The position numbers and the translations under genes are program-made. A stretch of 64,000 bases of DNA. It comes from Chlorobiales bacterium Clorobi_01. Its GTDB lineage: Bacteria > Bacteroidota > Chlorobiia > Chlorobiales > Chlorobiaceae. The stretch's first letter is position 1; every line of letters starts with the position of its first letter. The notes under the pieces were generated by a model that worked only from the letters and a program-made list of their open reading frames with translations, searched no databases and was not told where the DNA came from. Of this stretch, positions 55,521 through 64,000 are shown piece after piece. The DNA lies in NCBI GenBank assembly GCA_001602925.1, contig LUZT01000006.1, positions 126,569 to 190,568 of the forward strand, in the 5' to 3' direction.

Positions 55521-56561
55521 TCAATTGAAGAGTTGCTGCATCAGTTTGAGCAGGGTGAATCTGTCGTCGGGCGAGGGAATGATGCCTTTGAGGGCGGCGT
55601 CGGCGTCACGCAGGGCGAGAATGGCATTTTCGGTTTCGGCGGCGCTGAACTGGCGGGCGTAGCCGATGAAGTTTTTGGCGAAATACTCCTGGCGTCCGTA
55701 CATGCCGAGCATCGCTGCTGTTTCCTGAAGGGAGAGTTGCTGTGCGCCCGGTGTCTGGAGCTTCCATATCCGCAGGAAAAAGGTGGTCAGGTAGCGCACG
55801 ATGGTCATGAGCCCCTCTTTCTGCCCTTCCTGTTCCATGATCATCAAAGCAATGCCGCTACACTGCCGGAGGTTCTTGCCGACCAGCGCTTTTTCAAGCT
55901 CGAAGACATTATATTTTCGAGAGATGCCGACGCAGTCGCAGACGTCGTCGAGGGTGATGCGCCGGTCGGGGCGTTTGTTCGAGGCGTAGAGCGTGAGCTT
56001 CTCGATTTCCTGGCAGATCAGCCTCGATGATGGCTCGATGTATCCCGAGAATGTTTTCAGCGCCTCCGGCTCGAACTCCCATCCCGCTTCCCGGGCTCTT
56101 TCAGCAGCGAAGATGTCCGCATTTTTGATCGCCCCGAAGTCATGGCGAAACGCTTTGAGATGTTTGTACGGGGCTTTTTCAAGCTCTTTTTTTTCGATCT
56201 CGTCTGCATCGAGCACCAGCACGGTAAATGACGGCGGATCGGAAAGATAGCTCAGGAGCGACTCCTCCTGCCGCTGGCTTTCCGTTTTGCCGGTCACCTT
56301 TTTCAGCTTGTCGAACTGGCGGACGACGACCAGCTTCTTTTCGGTGAACATCGGGTACTCGGAGGCCGCTGAAATGACCTGACCGAGGGAAAGGTCTGGG
56401 CCGTACAGCACAAGCGTATTGAGGGCGGCCTCGTTTTCCGAAGGGAAAATGGCCGCCTTCAGTTGCGTTTCAATCTCCTCCTTGAGCCAGCTTTCCGGAC
56501 CCTGAAAAAAATAGACAGGGGCGATTTTGCCTGATGCAATCTGTTTTTTCAGGTCAGCCAT
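55521..56561 (-). CDS. holA: DNA polymerase III delta subunit
   Basis: HolA is part of the clamp loader. The 346-residue protein begins with the nucleotide-fold region [19 protein letters not shown] and has [29 protein letters not shown] and the helical C-terminal [29 protein letters not shown]. Degenerate P-loop motifs are normal for delta. The gene is 25 bases downstream of the ssb stop on the minus strand, a replication pairing that makes sense. Confidence 0.9.
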   Translation of the reverse strand: MADLKKQIASGKIAPVYFFQGPESWLKEEIETQLKAAIFPSENEAALNTLVLYGPDLSLGQVISAASEYPMFTEKKLVVVRQFDKLKKVTGKTESQRQEESLLSYLSDPPSFTVLVLDADEIEKKELEKAPYKHLKAFRHDFGAIKNADIFAAERAREAGWEFEPEALKTFSGYIEPSSRLICQEIEKLTLYASNKRPDRRITLDDVCDCVGISRKYNVFELEKALVGKNLRQCSGIALMIMEQEGQKEGLMTIVRYLTTFFLRIWKLQTPGAQQLSLQETAAMLGMYGRQEYFAKNFIGYARQFSAAETENAILALRDADAALKGIIPSPDDRFTLLKLMQQLFN

Positions 56562-56586
56562 GCGGGGTCAGTGCCGGAAATTCTGG

Positions 56587-57075
56587 TCAGAAAGGCAAGT
56601 CGTCTTTTTCAAACTCCTGCGCTCCGCCAGATGATGGGCTTGCGCCGTAATTGCCGGAAGATGGTTCCGGCCTCGACGGACGCGAGTAAGATGGGCGATC
56701 CTGCGAATAAGAAGCGTCGCTCGTGCCGCCGCCGGAATCTTTTGCTCCGAGCATCTGCATATCGGTGCATACGATTTCGGTGGCGTATTTCTTTTCGCCA
56801 GTCTTGTTGTCATCCCATGAACGCGTTTGCAAGCGTCCTTCGATATAGACCTGGCGTCCTTTCTTGAGGTACTGGCTGCAAATGTCGGCCAGCTTGCCCC
56901 ACGCGACGATTCTGTGCCATTCGGTGCGCTCCTGGAAGTTACCACTGCTGTCCTTGAAGCCTTCGCTGGTTGCAAGGGTGAAATTGACGACGGACTGGCC
57001 CGATGCGGTTTCGCGGCGTTCAGGATCGTTGCCGAGGTGACCGATCAGCATTACTTTGTTCAAGCCTCTTGCCAT
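56587..57075 (-). CDS. ssb: Single-stranded DNA-binding protein
   Basis: A 162-residue SSB with an N-terminal OB fold ([50 protein letters not shown]) and a Gly/Ser/Pro-rich linker ending in the acidic tip DDLPF, which binds partner proteins. It is followed by holA on the same strand, and 79 bases separate it from pyrK upstream. Ribosome-binding site not evident. Confidence 0.95.
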   Translation of the reverse strand: MARGLNKVMLIGHLGNDPERRETASGQSVVNFTLATSEGFKDSSGNFQERTEWHRIVAWGKLADICSQYLKKGRQVYIEGRLQTRSWDDNKTGEKKYATEIVCTDMQMLGAKDSGGGTSDASYSQDRPSYSRPSRPEPSSGNYGASPSSGGAQEFEKDDLPF

Positions 57076-57154
57076 AGTATTGTGCGGGATTTATGCAATT
57101 CTCTTGTTGTTGGTTTCGCCCAACAAGCTACATGATTATTCGTTATTGTTCAAG

Positions 57155-57949
57155 TCAGGCCGTGAAGCGGTTCCCGTCAATGACCGGGCCTTCTCGGCAA
57201 AGCAGGATGCTCTCCTTTTCCCCATCGGCGTTGCTGAGTTCGACCATGCAGCCGTAGCAGATACCGACGCCGCACCCCATGATTGACTCGAGCGACAGCT
57301 CACAAGGAATGGCGCGATACTGGCAGAAGCTGGCGAGCGCCTTGAGCATCGGATTGGGGCCGCAGGCGAACACCTTGACCCGTCCGGCGTCCGTTTGTTC
57401 AGTCAGATATTTTTCGAGCAGCTGGACGACATTGCCGTGAAACCCTTCGGAGCCGTCGTCGGTGGCGGTGCTGACGTTGGACAGTCCGGTGGTCAGGAGA
57501 TCGGAACGGCTCCGGCCACCCACCAGGTGATGGAATGGAATGCCAGCTGCGGCCAGTGTTTTTTCGAGGAACAGCATCGGCGCGGTGCCAATGCCGCCGG
57601 ATACCAGCAGGGCGGTATCGAAATCTCCGGTGCCGGTGCCGAAAGAGTTGCCGAGTGGGCCGAGCACCAAGAGGCTCTCTCCGCAGGATGCTTCGCAGAG
57701 CAGCGCGGTGCCTCTTCCGACGTTCTTGACCATGACATCGATGGTGTCGCCCTGCACGTTATGGATACAGAAGGGACGCCTGAGCAGCGGCTGATCGGCA
57801 GCGCTGACCTTGATGTTTACGAAGTTTCCCGGCTGGGCCGTAGCGGCGATTTCTGGGCAAGGTATAGACAGGATCGAGACATCAGCTCCAGCAGGCCGGA
57901 TGGCTGAAATACGGGTTCTGACGTCGGAAATGGTGCTGGTTTGAAGCAT
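57155..57949 (-). CDS. pyrK: Dihydroorotate dehydrogenase electron transfer subunit
   Basis: PyrK passes electrons from PyrD to NAD. The 264-residue protein has a ferredoxin-reductase FAD domain (RRPFCIHNV), an NAD domain (ALLVSGGIGTAPMLF) and a C-terminal 2Fe-2S site CGVGICYGCM with a further cysteine at LCREG. This is the class 1B enzyme. The cysteines near the end (C-x4-C-x2-C...C) fit PyrK. pyrD is not in the window. Confidence 0.92.
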   Translation of the reverse strand: MLQTSTISDVRTRISAIRPAGADVSILSIPCPEIAATAQPGNFVNIKVSAADQPLLRRPFCIHNVQGDTIDVMVKNVGRGTALLCEASCGESLLVLGPLGNSFGTGTGDFDTALLVSGGIGTAPMLFLEKTLAAAGIPFHHLVGGRSRSDLLTTGLSNVSTATDDGSEGFHGNVVQLLEKYLTEQTDAGRVKVFACGPNPMLKALASFCQYRAIPCELSLESIMGCGVGICYGCMVELSNADGEKESILLCREGPVIDGNRFTA

Positions 57950-58273
57950 GGGTGCGAGCGTTCCGGATTGCGGTTTTCAGACGAGCGGGGCAATTTTGGT
58001 CTACGGCCGTCCCGCTTTTGAAAAGTATCTGACAATAATTAAGAGTCCCTGTCGGGATTTTGCAAATGAGTATCCCTGGCCAACGCTTGTCTTAATCAGG
58101 ATAAGCGATTGAAAAACCATCATATAATAATTCGCGAAGTTTGGGAATACGTTGCTGTGTCGCAGTGCGGTAGGGCTCTGCATGTGCGATGTGGTGAATG
58201 TTCCTTTGCATAATGACGCCAGAAGTATATCTTTACGGTCTTGGCTGTAAAATAAACTTCCAATGCCTGGTTC
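57950..58273. other. Divergent intergenic region between pyrK and the ArsA-type gene
   Basis: No gene is supported. A perfect TATAAT stands at 58123-58128 on the plus strand but without a good -35 box at the usual distance. The region presumably holds the promoter for the ArsA-type gene and that for pyrK. Confidence 0.4.
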
Positions 58274-59491
58274 ATGCGAATATTAACTTTCACTGGTAAG
58301 GGTGGTGTGGGCAAGACAAGCGTCTCGGCCGCCACGGCAGTTCGTCTTTCCGAAATGGGTCATCGCACCCTCGTGCTTTCCACCGACCCCGCCCACAGCC
58401 TTTCCGATTCATTCAACATTCAGCTTGGCGCCGAGCCGACCAAGATCAAGGAAAACCTTCACGCCATCGAGGTGAACCCTTATGTTGACCTCAAGCAGAA
58501 CTGGCATTCTGTACAGAAGTACTACACTCGCGTTTTCATGGCCCAGGGCGTCTCCGGCGTCATGGCAGATGAAATGACGATTCTTCCCGGCATGGAGGAG
58601 CTTTTTTCTCTGCTCCGCATCAAACGCTACAAATCCGCCGGTCTCTACGATGCGCTTGTGCTTGATACGGCGCCGACCGGTGAAACCCTTCGCCTGCTCT
58701 CATTGCCCGATACTCTCTCTTGGGGCATGAAGGCGGTCAAAAACGTCAACAAATACATTGTCCGTCCGCTCAGCAAGCCGCTTTCCAAGATGTCGGACAA
58801 GATTGCCTACTATATTCCTCCGGAAGACGCCATCGAGTCGGTTGATCAGGTGTTCGACGAGCTCGAAGATATCCGCGAGATTCTCACCGACAACGTCAAA
58901 TCGACGGTGAGGCTGGTGATGAACGCCGAAAAGATGTCGATCAAGGAGACCATGCGCGCTTTGACCTATCTGAACCTCTACGGTTTCAAGGTCGATATGG
59001 TGCTGGTCAACAAGCTGCTCGACGCGCAGGAGAACAGCGGTTACCTCGAAAAGTGGAAAGGCATCCAGCAGAAATATCTCGGTGAGATCGAAGAGGGATT
59101 CTCTCCGCTTCCGGTCAAGAAGCTCAAAATGTACGATCAGGAGATCGTTGGCGTGAAGTCGCTGGAGGTCTTCGCGCATGACATCTACGGCGATACCGAT
59201 CCGTCCGGTATGATGTATGACGAGCCGCCGATCAAGTTTGTCCGCCAAGGAGACGTGTATGAAGTTCAGCTCAAACTCATGTTCGCCAACCCTGTCGATA
59301 TCGACGTGTGGGTGACTGGTGATGAGTTGTTCGTGCAGATCGGTAACCAGCGTAAGATCATCACTCTGCCGGTCAGTCTGACTGGTCTGGAACCCGGCGA
59401 TGCCGTTTTCAAGGACAAGTGGCTTCATATTCCGTTTGATCTCGAAAAGCAGGGGCAACATCACCGCACGAGGGAGTATAACAAGGCATAA
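58274..59491 (+). CDS. ArsA/GET3-family ATPase with C-terminal Hsp20-like domain
   Basis: A 405-residue P-loop ATPase. The deviant Walker A is [17 protein letters not shown] at residues 6-22, switch I is STDPAHSLSDSFN, and switch II is LDTAPTGETLRLL. Residues 320-395 form a beta-rich tail (YEVQLKLMFANPVDIDVWV, FVQIGNQRKIITLPVSL, KDKWLHIPFDL) typical of the ArsA HSP20-like domain. No cysteine occurs anywhere, so arsenite cannot be bound as in ArsA. GET3 relatives instead guide membrane proteins to membranes. It is 121 bases upstream of csmC and may share its transcript. A role in delivering chlorosome proteins is inference. Confidence 0.85.
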   Translation: MRILTFTGKGGVGKTSVSAATAVRLSEMGHRTLVLSTDPAHSLSDSFNIQLGAEPTKIKENLHAIEVNPYVDLKQNWHSVQKYYTRVFMAQGVSGVMADEMTILPGMEELFSLLRIKRYKSAGLYDALVLDTAPTGETLRLLSLPDTLSWGMKAVKNVNKYIVRPLSKPLSKMSDKIAYYIPPEDAIESVDQVFDELEDIREILTDNVKSTVRLVMNAEKMSIKETMRALTYLNLYGFKVDMVLVNKLLDAQENSGYLEKWKGIQQKYLGEIEEGFSPLPVKKLKMYDQEIVGVKSLEVFAHDIYGDTDPSGMMYDEPPIKFVRQGDVYEVQLKLMFANPVDIDVWVTGDELFVQIGNQRKIITLPVSLTGLEPGDAVFKDKWLHIPFDLEKQGQHHRTREYNKA

Positions 59492-59612
59492 CGCGTGGCT
59501 TGGTTATGTTTGAGCATGGCTGATTTTTTTATTAGCTTCGAGTGACTGTAAATTTCACCATAAAACCAGTAACCGGAGGCTGTACCGGCCGTCGGCAAAA
59601 AGGAGAAGTACA

Positions 59613-60032
59613 ATGTCAGAATCGTATCAGAAACTTCGTAAGGACTTCAAGGAACTTGATTTTACCGACAGACTGACCTTTCTTGCGGAAAGCCTGCTCC
59701 TGACCGGTCAGAGCGCCATCGTTGGCGGTCTTGAGGTCGCTGGCAGCGTTGTAGAAACGGTTACGGGAACAGTCGGTTCTTTGGTCGATGCATCTGGTAT
59801 CACCAATATTCTTGGTGGTTCGGGCGGAGTTGTTGGGGAAACCATTGATCGCGTTGCGATTACCGTGAAGGACGTGTCCCGTTCGGCAGGTGAGCTGTAC
59901 AACGATGCAGTGAAGAATGTCGAAAACGCGACCAGCAACGCGGCAAAAGCGGTTGGCGATGTAGGGGTTTCGGCGTCTGAGGCAGTTAAGAACATTGCTG
60001 GCTCATTCCAGAAAACAACCGGGAACAAGTAA
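59613..60032 (+). CDS. csmC: Chlorosome envelope protein C
   Basis: A 139-residue chlorosome envelope protein. After a short charged start ([17 protein letters not shown]) comes an Ala/Gly/Val-rich membrane-like core ([29 protein letters not shown]-like glycine run [11 protein letters not shown]), and a helical Ala/Asn/Lys-rich end. CsmC belongs to the CsmC/CsmD envelope family that coats the chlorosome monolayer. AAAAGGAGAAG precedes the ATG. It lies 154 bases from csmA; the two are known to be cotranscribed in C. tepidum. Confidence 0.92.
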   Translation: MSESYQKLRKDFKELDFTDRLTFLAESLLLTGQSAIVGGLEVAGSVVETVTGTVGSLVDASGITNILGGSGGVVGETIDRVAITVKDVSRSAGELYNDAVKNVENATSNAAKAVGDVGVSASEAVKNIAGSFQKTTGNK

Positions 60033-60186
60033 GGCCGTTTTCCCCGGTGGTCATCGCCAAGGCACAGAGGCGGTTGGCCCATAAAATCTTTTATTTGTGT
60101 TTTTTCGTTTATTCGATTATTTTTGTCTTAAAGTCTCGATTTTAATTTTTGTTTTTTCCGTCAATTAAATTCCAAAAGGAGGAGTT

Positions 60187-60426
60187 ATGAGTGGAGGAGG
60201 CGTCTTTACCGACATTTTAGCCGCCGCAGGCCGTATTTTCGAGGTTATGGTCGAAGGTCACTGGGAAACCGTCGGTATGCTTTTTGACTCGCTGGGCAAA
60301 GGCACCATGAGGATCAACCGTAATGCCTATGGTTCCATGGGTGGCGGCAGCCTTCGTGGTTCTTCCCCCGAGGTATCCGGCTATGCCGTTCCTACCAAAG
60401 AAGTTGAATCGAAGTTTGCCAAATAA
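60187..60426 (+). CDS. csmA: Chlorosome baseplate protein A precursor
   Basis: The 79-residue precursor of the most abundant chlorosome protein. The sequence starts [20 protein letters not shown], has W27 and H25 (ligand for baseplate bacteriochlorophyll a), and ends in a C-terminal extension that is cut off in the mature form (family knowledge: 59 residues left). An amphipathic helix covers about residues 6-36. AAAAGGAGGAG gives a strong ribosome-binding site, in agreement with heavy expression. It is followed by a clear terminator. Identity is as close as my memory of C. tepidum CsmA allows. Confidence 0.97.
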   Translation: MSGGGVFTDILAAAGRIFEVMVEGHWETVGMLFDSLGKGTMRINRNAYGSMGGGSLRGSSPEVSGYAVPTKEVESKFAK

Positions 60427-60450
60427 GCAAACCGTTCAGCCGATTTTCAG

Positions 60451-60488
60451 AAGCAGTGACAGGTTTTCCGCCTTCACTGCTTTTTTTG
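60451..60488 (+). terminator. Intrinsic terminator after csmA
   Basis: AGCAGTGA pairs perfectly with TCACTGCT around a 14-base loop, followed by a T run. It lies 25 bases after the csmA stop and should separate csmCA from the next gene. Confidence 0.88.
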
Positions 60489-60680
60489 TTTACAAGCCTT
60501 CCTTCGCAATTCCTCCTTTGTTGCCGTTTTCCGCCTTTTCTGCTGCTGGCTGCCGCTGGCCGTCATACCCTGCTTTTCTGTCTCTTTGTTACGTAATTTA
60601 TTTTTGTTTTCATATTTTAATTGTTCGGTATTCCATCGATGATGAACGGGTATTACAGGTAACGTGACCGGAAGCGGTAA

Positions 60681-62966
60681 ATGGCTAATATTTCTCTCTA
60701 TATCTCAGGACAGACAGAACTGGAAGATGTCTCCGAGTTTTTCCAGAAGCGGTTGATAGGCGAGGGTGAAACTCCCATCGCTTTTTTTGACGGGGTTTTT
60801 TACGAGTCTCACCAGGAACGCGTGGGCAACATCGTGTATCAGGATTATCTGATCTATACCGACAAGGCCCTCTACCTCTGGGCGCGAGGAGCTTCGAAGG
60901 ACTTTCTTGACCGGTTCAGCCTTGGTGCTGTTTCAGTCAACAGTCGGAATAAGGATAGCGCATTCGCGACCGTGAATCTCAAGATCCGTCGTGAAGGCAA
61001 GGAGCCGATCTACGTGATTTTCGACATGGTCGAGATTCGTGAGGCCGATACAATCGTCAGGCTTCAGACTCTCGTCGAATCGATTATCGAGGATTATCTC
61101 GGTATCAATTACCGTCAGGAAATTCCCCAGGATACTGCGGACAGGATTTTTCAGGCAGCAAGGACGGTCTGCCCGCCGAGACAGATCGCTCTTCAGCTCG
61201 ATACTCCGCAGGCTCCCACGCCCGACGCCGGTATTGGCTATGGGCAGGATCTGCTCGAACAGTATCGCGCGTCTGCTGGTTATGAGCAACCGCAAATGCC
61301 TTATCCGCCGTACCAGCCTCCGGGGACTGGCGGGGCGCGTCCACGTTCCATGGGGCCGCAAGATGCCATGCGCGGTCTGGAGTCGATGCTGCCAACCGAT
61401 CCCGCCTCTTTGAAACGGATTGCCGAACAGATCAAGAATATGGTCGGCGATGCTCCGTTCAAGATGCGTGACCAGGTGATGAAAGATTTGCAGCATGTGC
61501 CTGGAGACATGGCCACGGTGCTGACCGCCCTGAACGAGCTTCTCTCCAATATCGCCGGCAATCCTATGGCCGAGCGTTTCGTCATGAACGCCATCAAAAC
61601 CGCTGTAGTCAACGACGGGGTGCTTGGTTCTCTCGGCAAAATCATCAAGATGACCGGTTTCGGCAGCGGTGGTGGAAAAAAGAGTTCAAGGCCACCGGCG
61701 AACGAGCCACCTCGAGAGGAGCGTAGCACTTCGAAGGAGCGGAAATCGCCGTTTGTCGAGGAGGATCCGGATGAGGACGGTTCGACGATTCGCCGCAAGA
61801 AGATCAGCATCAAAGATGATGACAATCATGCTGGTGCCGATTTATTCGCAGGTAATGACGAGCCGATCACTTCCCGCGAGAGTCGTCCACCAGTTTCCCG
61901 CAGCAGCGTTCCGGATGACAGCGATTCAGGCGCGGAACCGGGTGGGCGTCGCAAGAAGCTTTCAATCAAGATGGAGGACGACAACGAGATCGCCCGGAAG
62001 CTGATGAGTTACGACGAGTCCGAGCGTGAGGCACCGTCACCCGCTCCAGTCGAAGCATCACCAGCCGTAAGCACTGAAAATGGTTCCGGGATTCGTCGCA
62101 AGAAGCTCTCGATCAAAGCCGAAGAGGGCAGTGGCGCGGAGGCGGATATTGCCCGGAAACTGATGGATTACGACGAAGCATCACGCGGTGCGGTTAAATC
62201 TGCGTTGTCTGGCGAAGTTCCGGGAAGCGTTTCCAGTGAAGAGCCGTCTGGACCCGAGCCTCTCCGGAGAAAGAAAATCCAGATCAAGGCGGACGTCGAG
62301 CAAGAGAGCGAACCTGTAGTTGAAGCTGAACCAGAAGAGCCAATCAGAAAAAAGATTCAGGTCAAAACTGAAACTGAGCCGGAACTGCCGGTGCCGCTTG
62401 ATCCTGAAGTTGACATTGAGCCTGAATCCGAGCCGGAGGAGCTGGTCAGAAAGAAAATTCAGATCAAGGCCGAAACCGAGCCGATGCCGGTAGTATCGCT
62501 TGAGCTTGAGGTGGATTTGGAGCCGGAAGAGTTGTCTGTGTCGGAGCCAGAGATGGAATTCGAACCTGAGCCTGAACCGGCAGTACCGGTGAAGAAGAAA
62601 ATCCAGATCAAGGCAGAACCTGAACCGGAGCTGGAGGTATCACCTGAATTGGAAATCGAATCCATGCTTGAGCTTGAGCCACAACTGGAGGCGCCTGTTC
62701 AGAAGGCGAACCAAATCGAGGCTGAGCCGGAAGAAGAGATCGATATCTCTGAAGAGGTTATCTTTTCAGCCCTTGGCGAAATAGAGGAGATGGAAGGTTC
62801 CAGTATATCACAAGAATATATGACCATTGAGTCCGACATTCCGGTTCGTAGAGCGGTTAGTGAGCCGGTCAAGGAGCCTGTCAGCGAGCCGGTTATCGAG
62901 AAAAAGCCTGAACAGTCCCGGCATTCTTCCGGGAAAGCCAGTCGCGGCAAACGGCGCGGCAGATAA
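60681..62966 (+). CDS. Repeat protein with recurring RKKIxIK motif, next to csmA
   Basis: A 761-residue protein I do not recognise as a named family. Residues 1-135 look like a beta-rich PH/GRAM-type fold (YQDYLIYTDKALYLWA, VYLKIRREGKEPIYVIFDMVEIREADTI). A Pro-rich linker follows (YPPYQPPGTGGARP), then a helical segment (residues about 230-330, DPASLKRIAEQIKNMVG to GSLGKIIKMTGFGSGGG). From about 370 to 680, at least seven copies of a basic unit alternate with acidic Glu/Pro-rich spacers: IRRKKISIKDD, GRRKKLSIKME, IRRKKLSIKAE, LRRKKIQIKAD, IRKKIQVKTE, VRKKIQIKAE and VKKKIQIKAE. The end is basic. Its placement between csmA and a second ArsA-type ATPase suggests chlorosome or targeting work; this is inference. 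Confidence 0.85.
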   Translation: MANISLYISGQTELEDVSEFFQKRLIGEGETPIAFFDGVFYESHQERVGNIVYQDYLIYTDKALYLWARGASKDFLDRFSLGAVSVNSRNKDSAFATVNLKIRREGKEPIYVIFDMVEIREADTIVRLQTLVESIIEDYLGINYRQEIPQDTADRIFQAARTVCPPRQIALQLDTPQAPTPDAGIGYGQDLLEQYRASAGYEQPQMPYPPYQPPGTGGARPRSMGPQDAMRGLESMLPTDPASLKRIAEQIKNMVGDAPFKMRDQVMKDLQHVPGDMATVLTALNELLSNIAGNPMAERFVMNAIKTAVVNDGVLGSLGKIIKMTGFGSGGGKKSSRPPANEPPREERSTSKERKSPFVEEDPDEDGSTIRRKKISIKDDDNHAGADLFAGNDEPITSRESRPPVSRSSVPDDSDSGAEPGGRRKKLSIKMEDDNEIARKLMSYDESEREAPSPAPVEASPAVSTENGSGIRRKKLSIKAEEGSGAEADIARKLMDYDEASRGAVKSALSGEVPGSVSSEEPSGPEPLRRKKIQIKADVEQESEPVVEAEPEEPIRKKIQVKTETEPELPVPLDPEVDIEPESEPEELVRKKIQIKAETEPMPVVSLELEVDLEPEELSVSEPEMEFEPEPEPAVPVKKKIQIKAEPEPELEVSPELEIESMLELEPQLEAPVQKANQIEAEPEEEIDISEEVIFSALGEIEEMEGSSISQEYMTIESDIPVRRAVSEPVKEPVSEPVIEKKPEQSRHSSGKASRGKRRGR
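62270..62700 (+). repeat. In-gene repeat: basic RKKIxIK units in acidic spacers
   Basis: Within the 761-residue gene the codons for RKKIQIKAE and close forms recur, with glutamate/proline-rich spacers of 20 to 40 residues. DNA copies are similar but not identical (for example AGAAAGAAAATCCAGATCAAG at several places with changes), so they look old or diversified by selection. Confidence 0.75.
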
Positions 62967-63040
62967 GTCTGACGGCGATAAGCCTGAGGGAAGCAAGCAT
63001 TCAGTTTACAGTCAAGTTTACACTATAGTTTTTCAACACC

Positions 63041-64000
63041 ATGAGAATCATCCTTTATCTGGGCAAAGGTGGAGTGGGTAAGACCACCGTATCTGCTTCC
63101 ACCGCGACAGCGATCGCTCGCAGTGGCAAGCGCGTGCTGATCATGAGCACTGATGTCGCCCATAGCCTGGCCGATGCGTTTGGCGTCGAGTTGAGTTCGA
63201 CTCCTCTGGAGGTCGAGAAAAATCTCTTTGCCATGGAGGTGAACGTTCTTGCAGAGATCCGGGAAAACTGGACCGAGCTTTATTCTTACTTCTCCTCGAT
63301 TCTCATGCACGACGGCGCGAATGAAATCGTTGCTGAAGAGCTGGCCATCGTGCCCGGTATGGAGGAGATGATCAGCCTTCGCTACATCTGGAAAGCCGCC
63401 AAGTCAGGGCTTTACGATGCGGTCGTGGTCGATGCCGCGCCGACTGGCGAGACGATGCGTCTGCTCGGTATGCCCGAGTCCTATGGCTGGTATTCCGAAA
63501 AGATCGGCGGCTGGCATTCAAAGGCGATTGGTTTCGCGGCGCCCCTGCTCACCAAATTCATGCCGAAAAAGAACATCTTCAAGCTCATGCCCGAGGTCAA
63601 CGAGCACATGAAGGAGCTGCACGGCATGTTGCAGGACAAGAGCATCACGACCTTCAGGGTGGTGCTCAACCCCGAGAACATGGTCATCAAAGAAGCTTTG
63701 CGCGTTCAGACCTATCTCAACCTTTTCGGTTACAAGCTCGACGCGGCGGTTGTCAACAAGGTGCTGCCTTCGAACTCCAGCGATCCCTACCTCCAGGCCC
63801 TGATCGATCAACAGGCAAAGTATCTCCGCGTGATCGACAACTGCTTCTATCCGGTGCCGATTTTCAAGGCGATGCAGTCCTCCAAGGAGGTTATCAGCAC
63901 TGACAGGCTGTATGACCTGAGCCAGGAGCTTTTCAGTGGCCGTAATCCGATGGAGGTGCTCTATAGCAACGACAAGACCCAGACGCTTGAAAAGATCAAC
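63041..64000 (+). CDS. Second ArsA/GET3-family ATPase, 5' part
   Basis: The frame is open to the window's end: 320 residues are visible and the gene continues. Walker A is [17 protein letters not shown], switch [13 protein letters not shown], switch [15 protein letters not shown]. It aligns along its length with the other ArsA-type protein here ([11 protein letters not shown] against [25 protein letters not shown] against VMNAEKMSIKETMR). One cysteine is present in the visible part (DNCFYP), which is not enough for the ArsA metal site. Only 74 bases separate it from the repeat protein, so the two probably share a transcript. Confidence 0.85.
   Translation, partial: MRIILYLGKGGVGKTTVSASTATAIARSGKRVLIMSTDVAHSLADAFGVELSSTPLEVEKNLFAMEVNVLAEIRENWTELYSYFSSILMHDGANEIVAEELAIVPGMEEMISLRYIWKAAKSGLYDAVVVDAAPTGETMRLLGMPESYGWYSEKIGGWHSKAIGFAAPLLTKFMPKKNIFKLMPEVNEHMKELHGMLQDKSITTFRVVLNPENMVIKEALRVQTYLNLFGYKLDAAVVNKVLPSNSSDPYLQALIDQQAKYLRVIDNCFYPVPIFKAMQSSKEVISTDRLYDLSQELFSGRNPMEVLYSNDKTQTLEKIN

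Noticed and set aside
58274-59491. Arsenite-translocating ATPase
   Set aside because: No cysteines at all, no arsenical resistance genes beside it.
62270-62700. CRISPR array or DNA satellite
   Set aside because: The repetition is at protein level within an intact reading frame, with unequal spacers and non-identical DNA units.

Overview
The window reads as a stretch of chromosome from a green sulfur bacterium (Chlorobiaceae), most likely Chlorobaculum and close to C. tepidum. The support is direct: a 79-residue CsmA chlorosome baseplate protein with CsmC beside it, two large BchH-type Mg-chelatase subunits next to bchM and the radical-SAM cyclase bchE, a BchJ-type V4R protein, a BchG/BchK-type bacteriochlorophyll synthase, and a glycosyltransferase fitting the chlorobactene glucosyltransferase CruC. 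The order of these genes matches my recollection of the C. tepidum map (bchJ, bchK, cruC, bchE-bchM-bchT-bchS, csmC-csmA). Letters that separate paralogues (bchS against bchT, bchK against bchG) rest on that recollection, not on a database search. GC is high at third codon positions, so many long antisense frames are shadows.

Layout. 1-4.7 kb: end of an MscS-type channel, a divergent KamA-like radical SAM enzyme, then bchJ behind a large Ig-domain lipoprotein on the minus strand. 4.7-15.1 kb: a long plus-strand run (glycogen synthase, heptose-bisphosphate-type phosphatase, hemW, a DUF2723 membrane protein, lpxA, a ROK kinase, a ComF-type phosphoribosyltransferase, rsmE, an AI-2E-type permease) closed by a strong terminator. 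15.2-17.5 kb: minus-strand ndk, a PrxQ-type peroxiredoxin and a CBS/CorC-type membrane protein. 17.7-25 kb: a TPR lipoprotein with a CHAT-like tail, a RodZ-like protein, nifS-nifU, miaB and the bacteriochlorophyll synthase. 25-30 kb: a polyprenol/phytol kinase-like protein, lpxH, long-form hisG, cruC and a WD40 propeller. 30-36 kb: ferredoxin, a decayed methyltransferase ending on arfB, tandem M23 peptidases, a DUF4438 protein and Hsp20. 36-50 kb: minus-strand cyclopropane synthase, aldo/keto reductase, and bchE, bchM, bchT, bchS. 50-57.9 kb: TonB receptor, a serine palmitoyltransferase-like enzyme divergent from a short-chain epimerase/reductase, holA, ssb and pyrK. 58.3-64 kb: an ArsA-type ATPase, csmC, csmA, a repeat protein and a second ArsA-type ATPase running off the window.

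How it fits together. Much of the window supplies the chlorosome: Mg insertion, methylation and ring closure (bchS/T, bchM, bchE), 8-vinyl metabolism (bchJ), tail attachment (bchK plus a possible isoprenoid-alcohol kinase), carotenoid glycosylation (cruC), and envelope and baseplate proteins (csmC, csmA). The rest is mostly envelope and housekeeping work. The best candidates for undescribed biology are the csmCA locus with two ArsA-type ATPases and a 761-residue protein with a recurring basic RKKIxIK motif, and the palmitoyltransferase-like/reductase pair, which suggests a sphingoid-lipid route. No tRNA, rRNA, CRISPR array, insertion sequence or prophage was seen.
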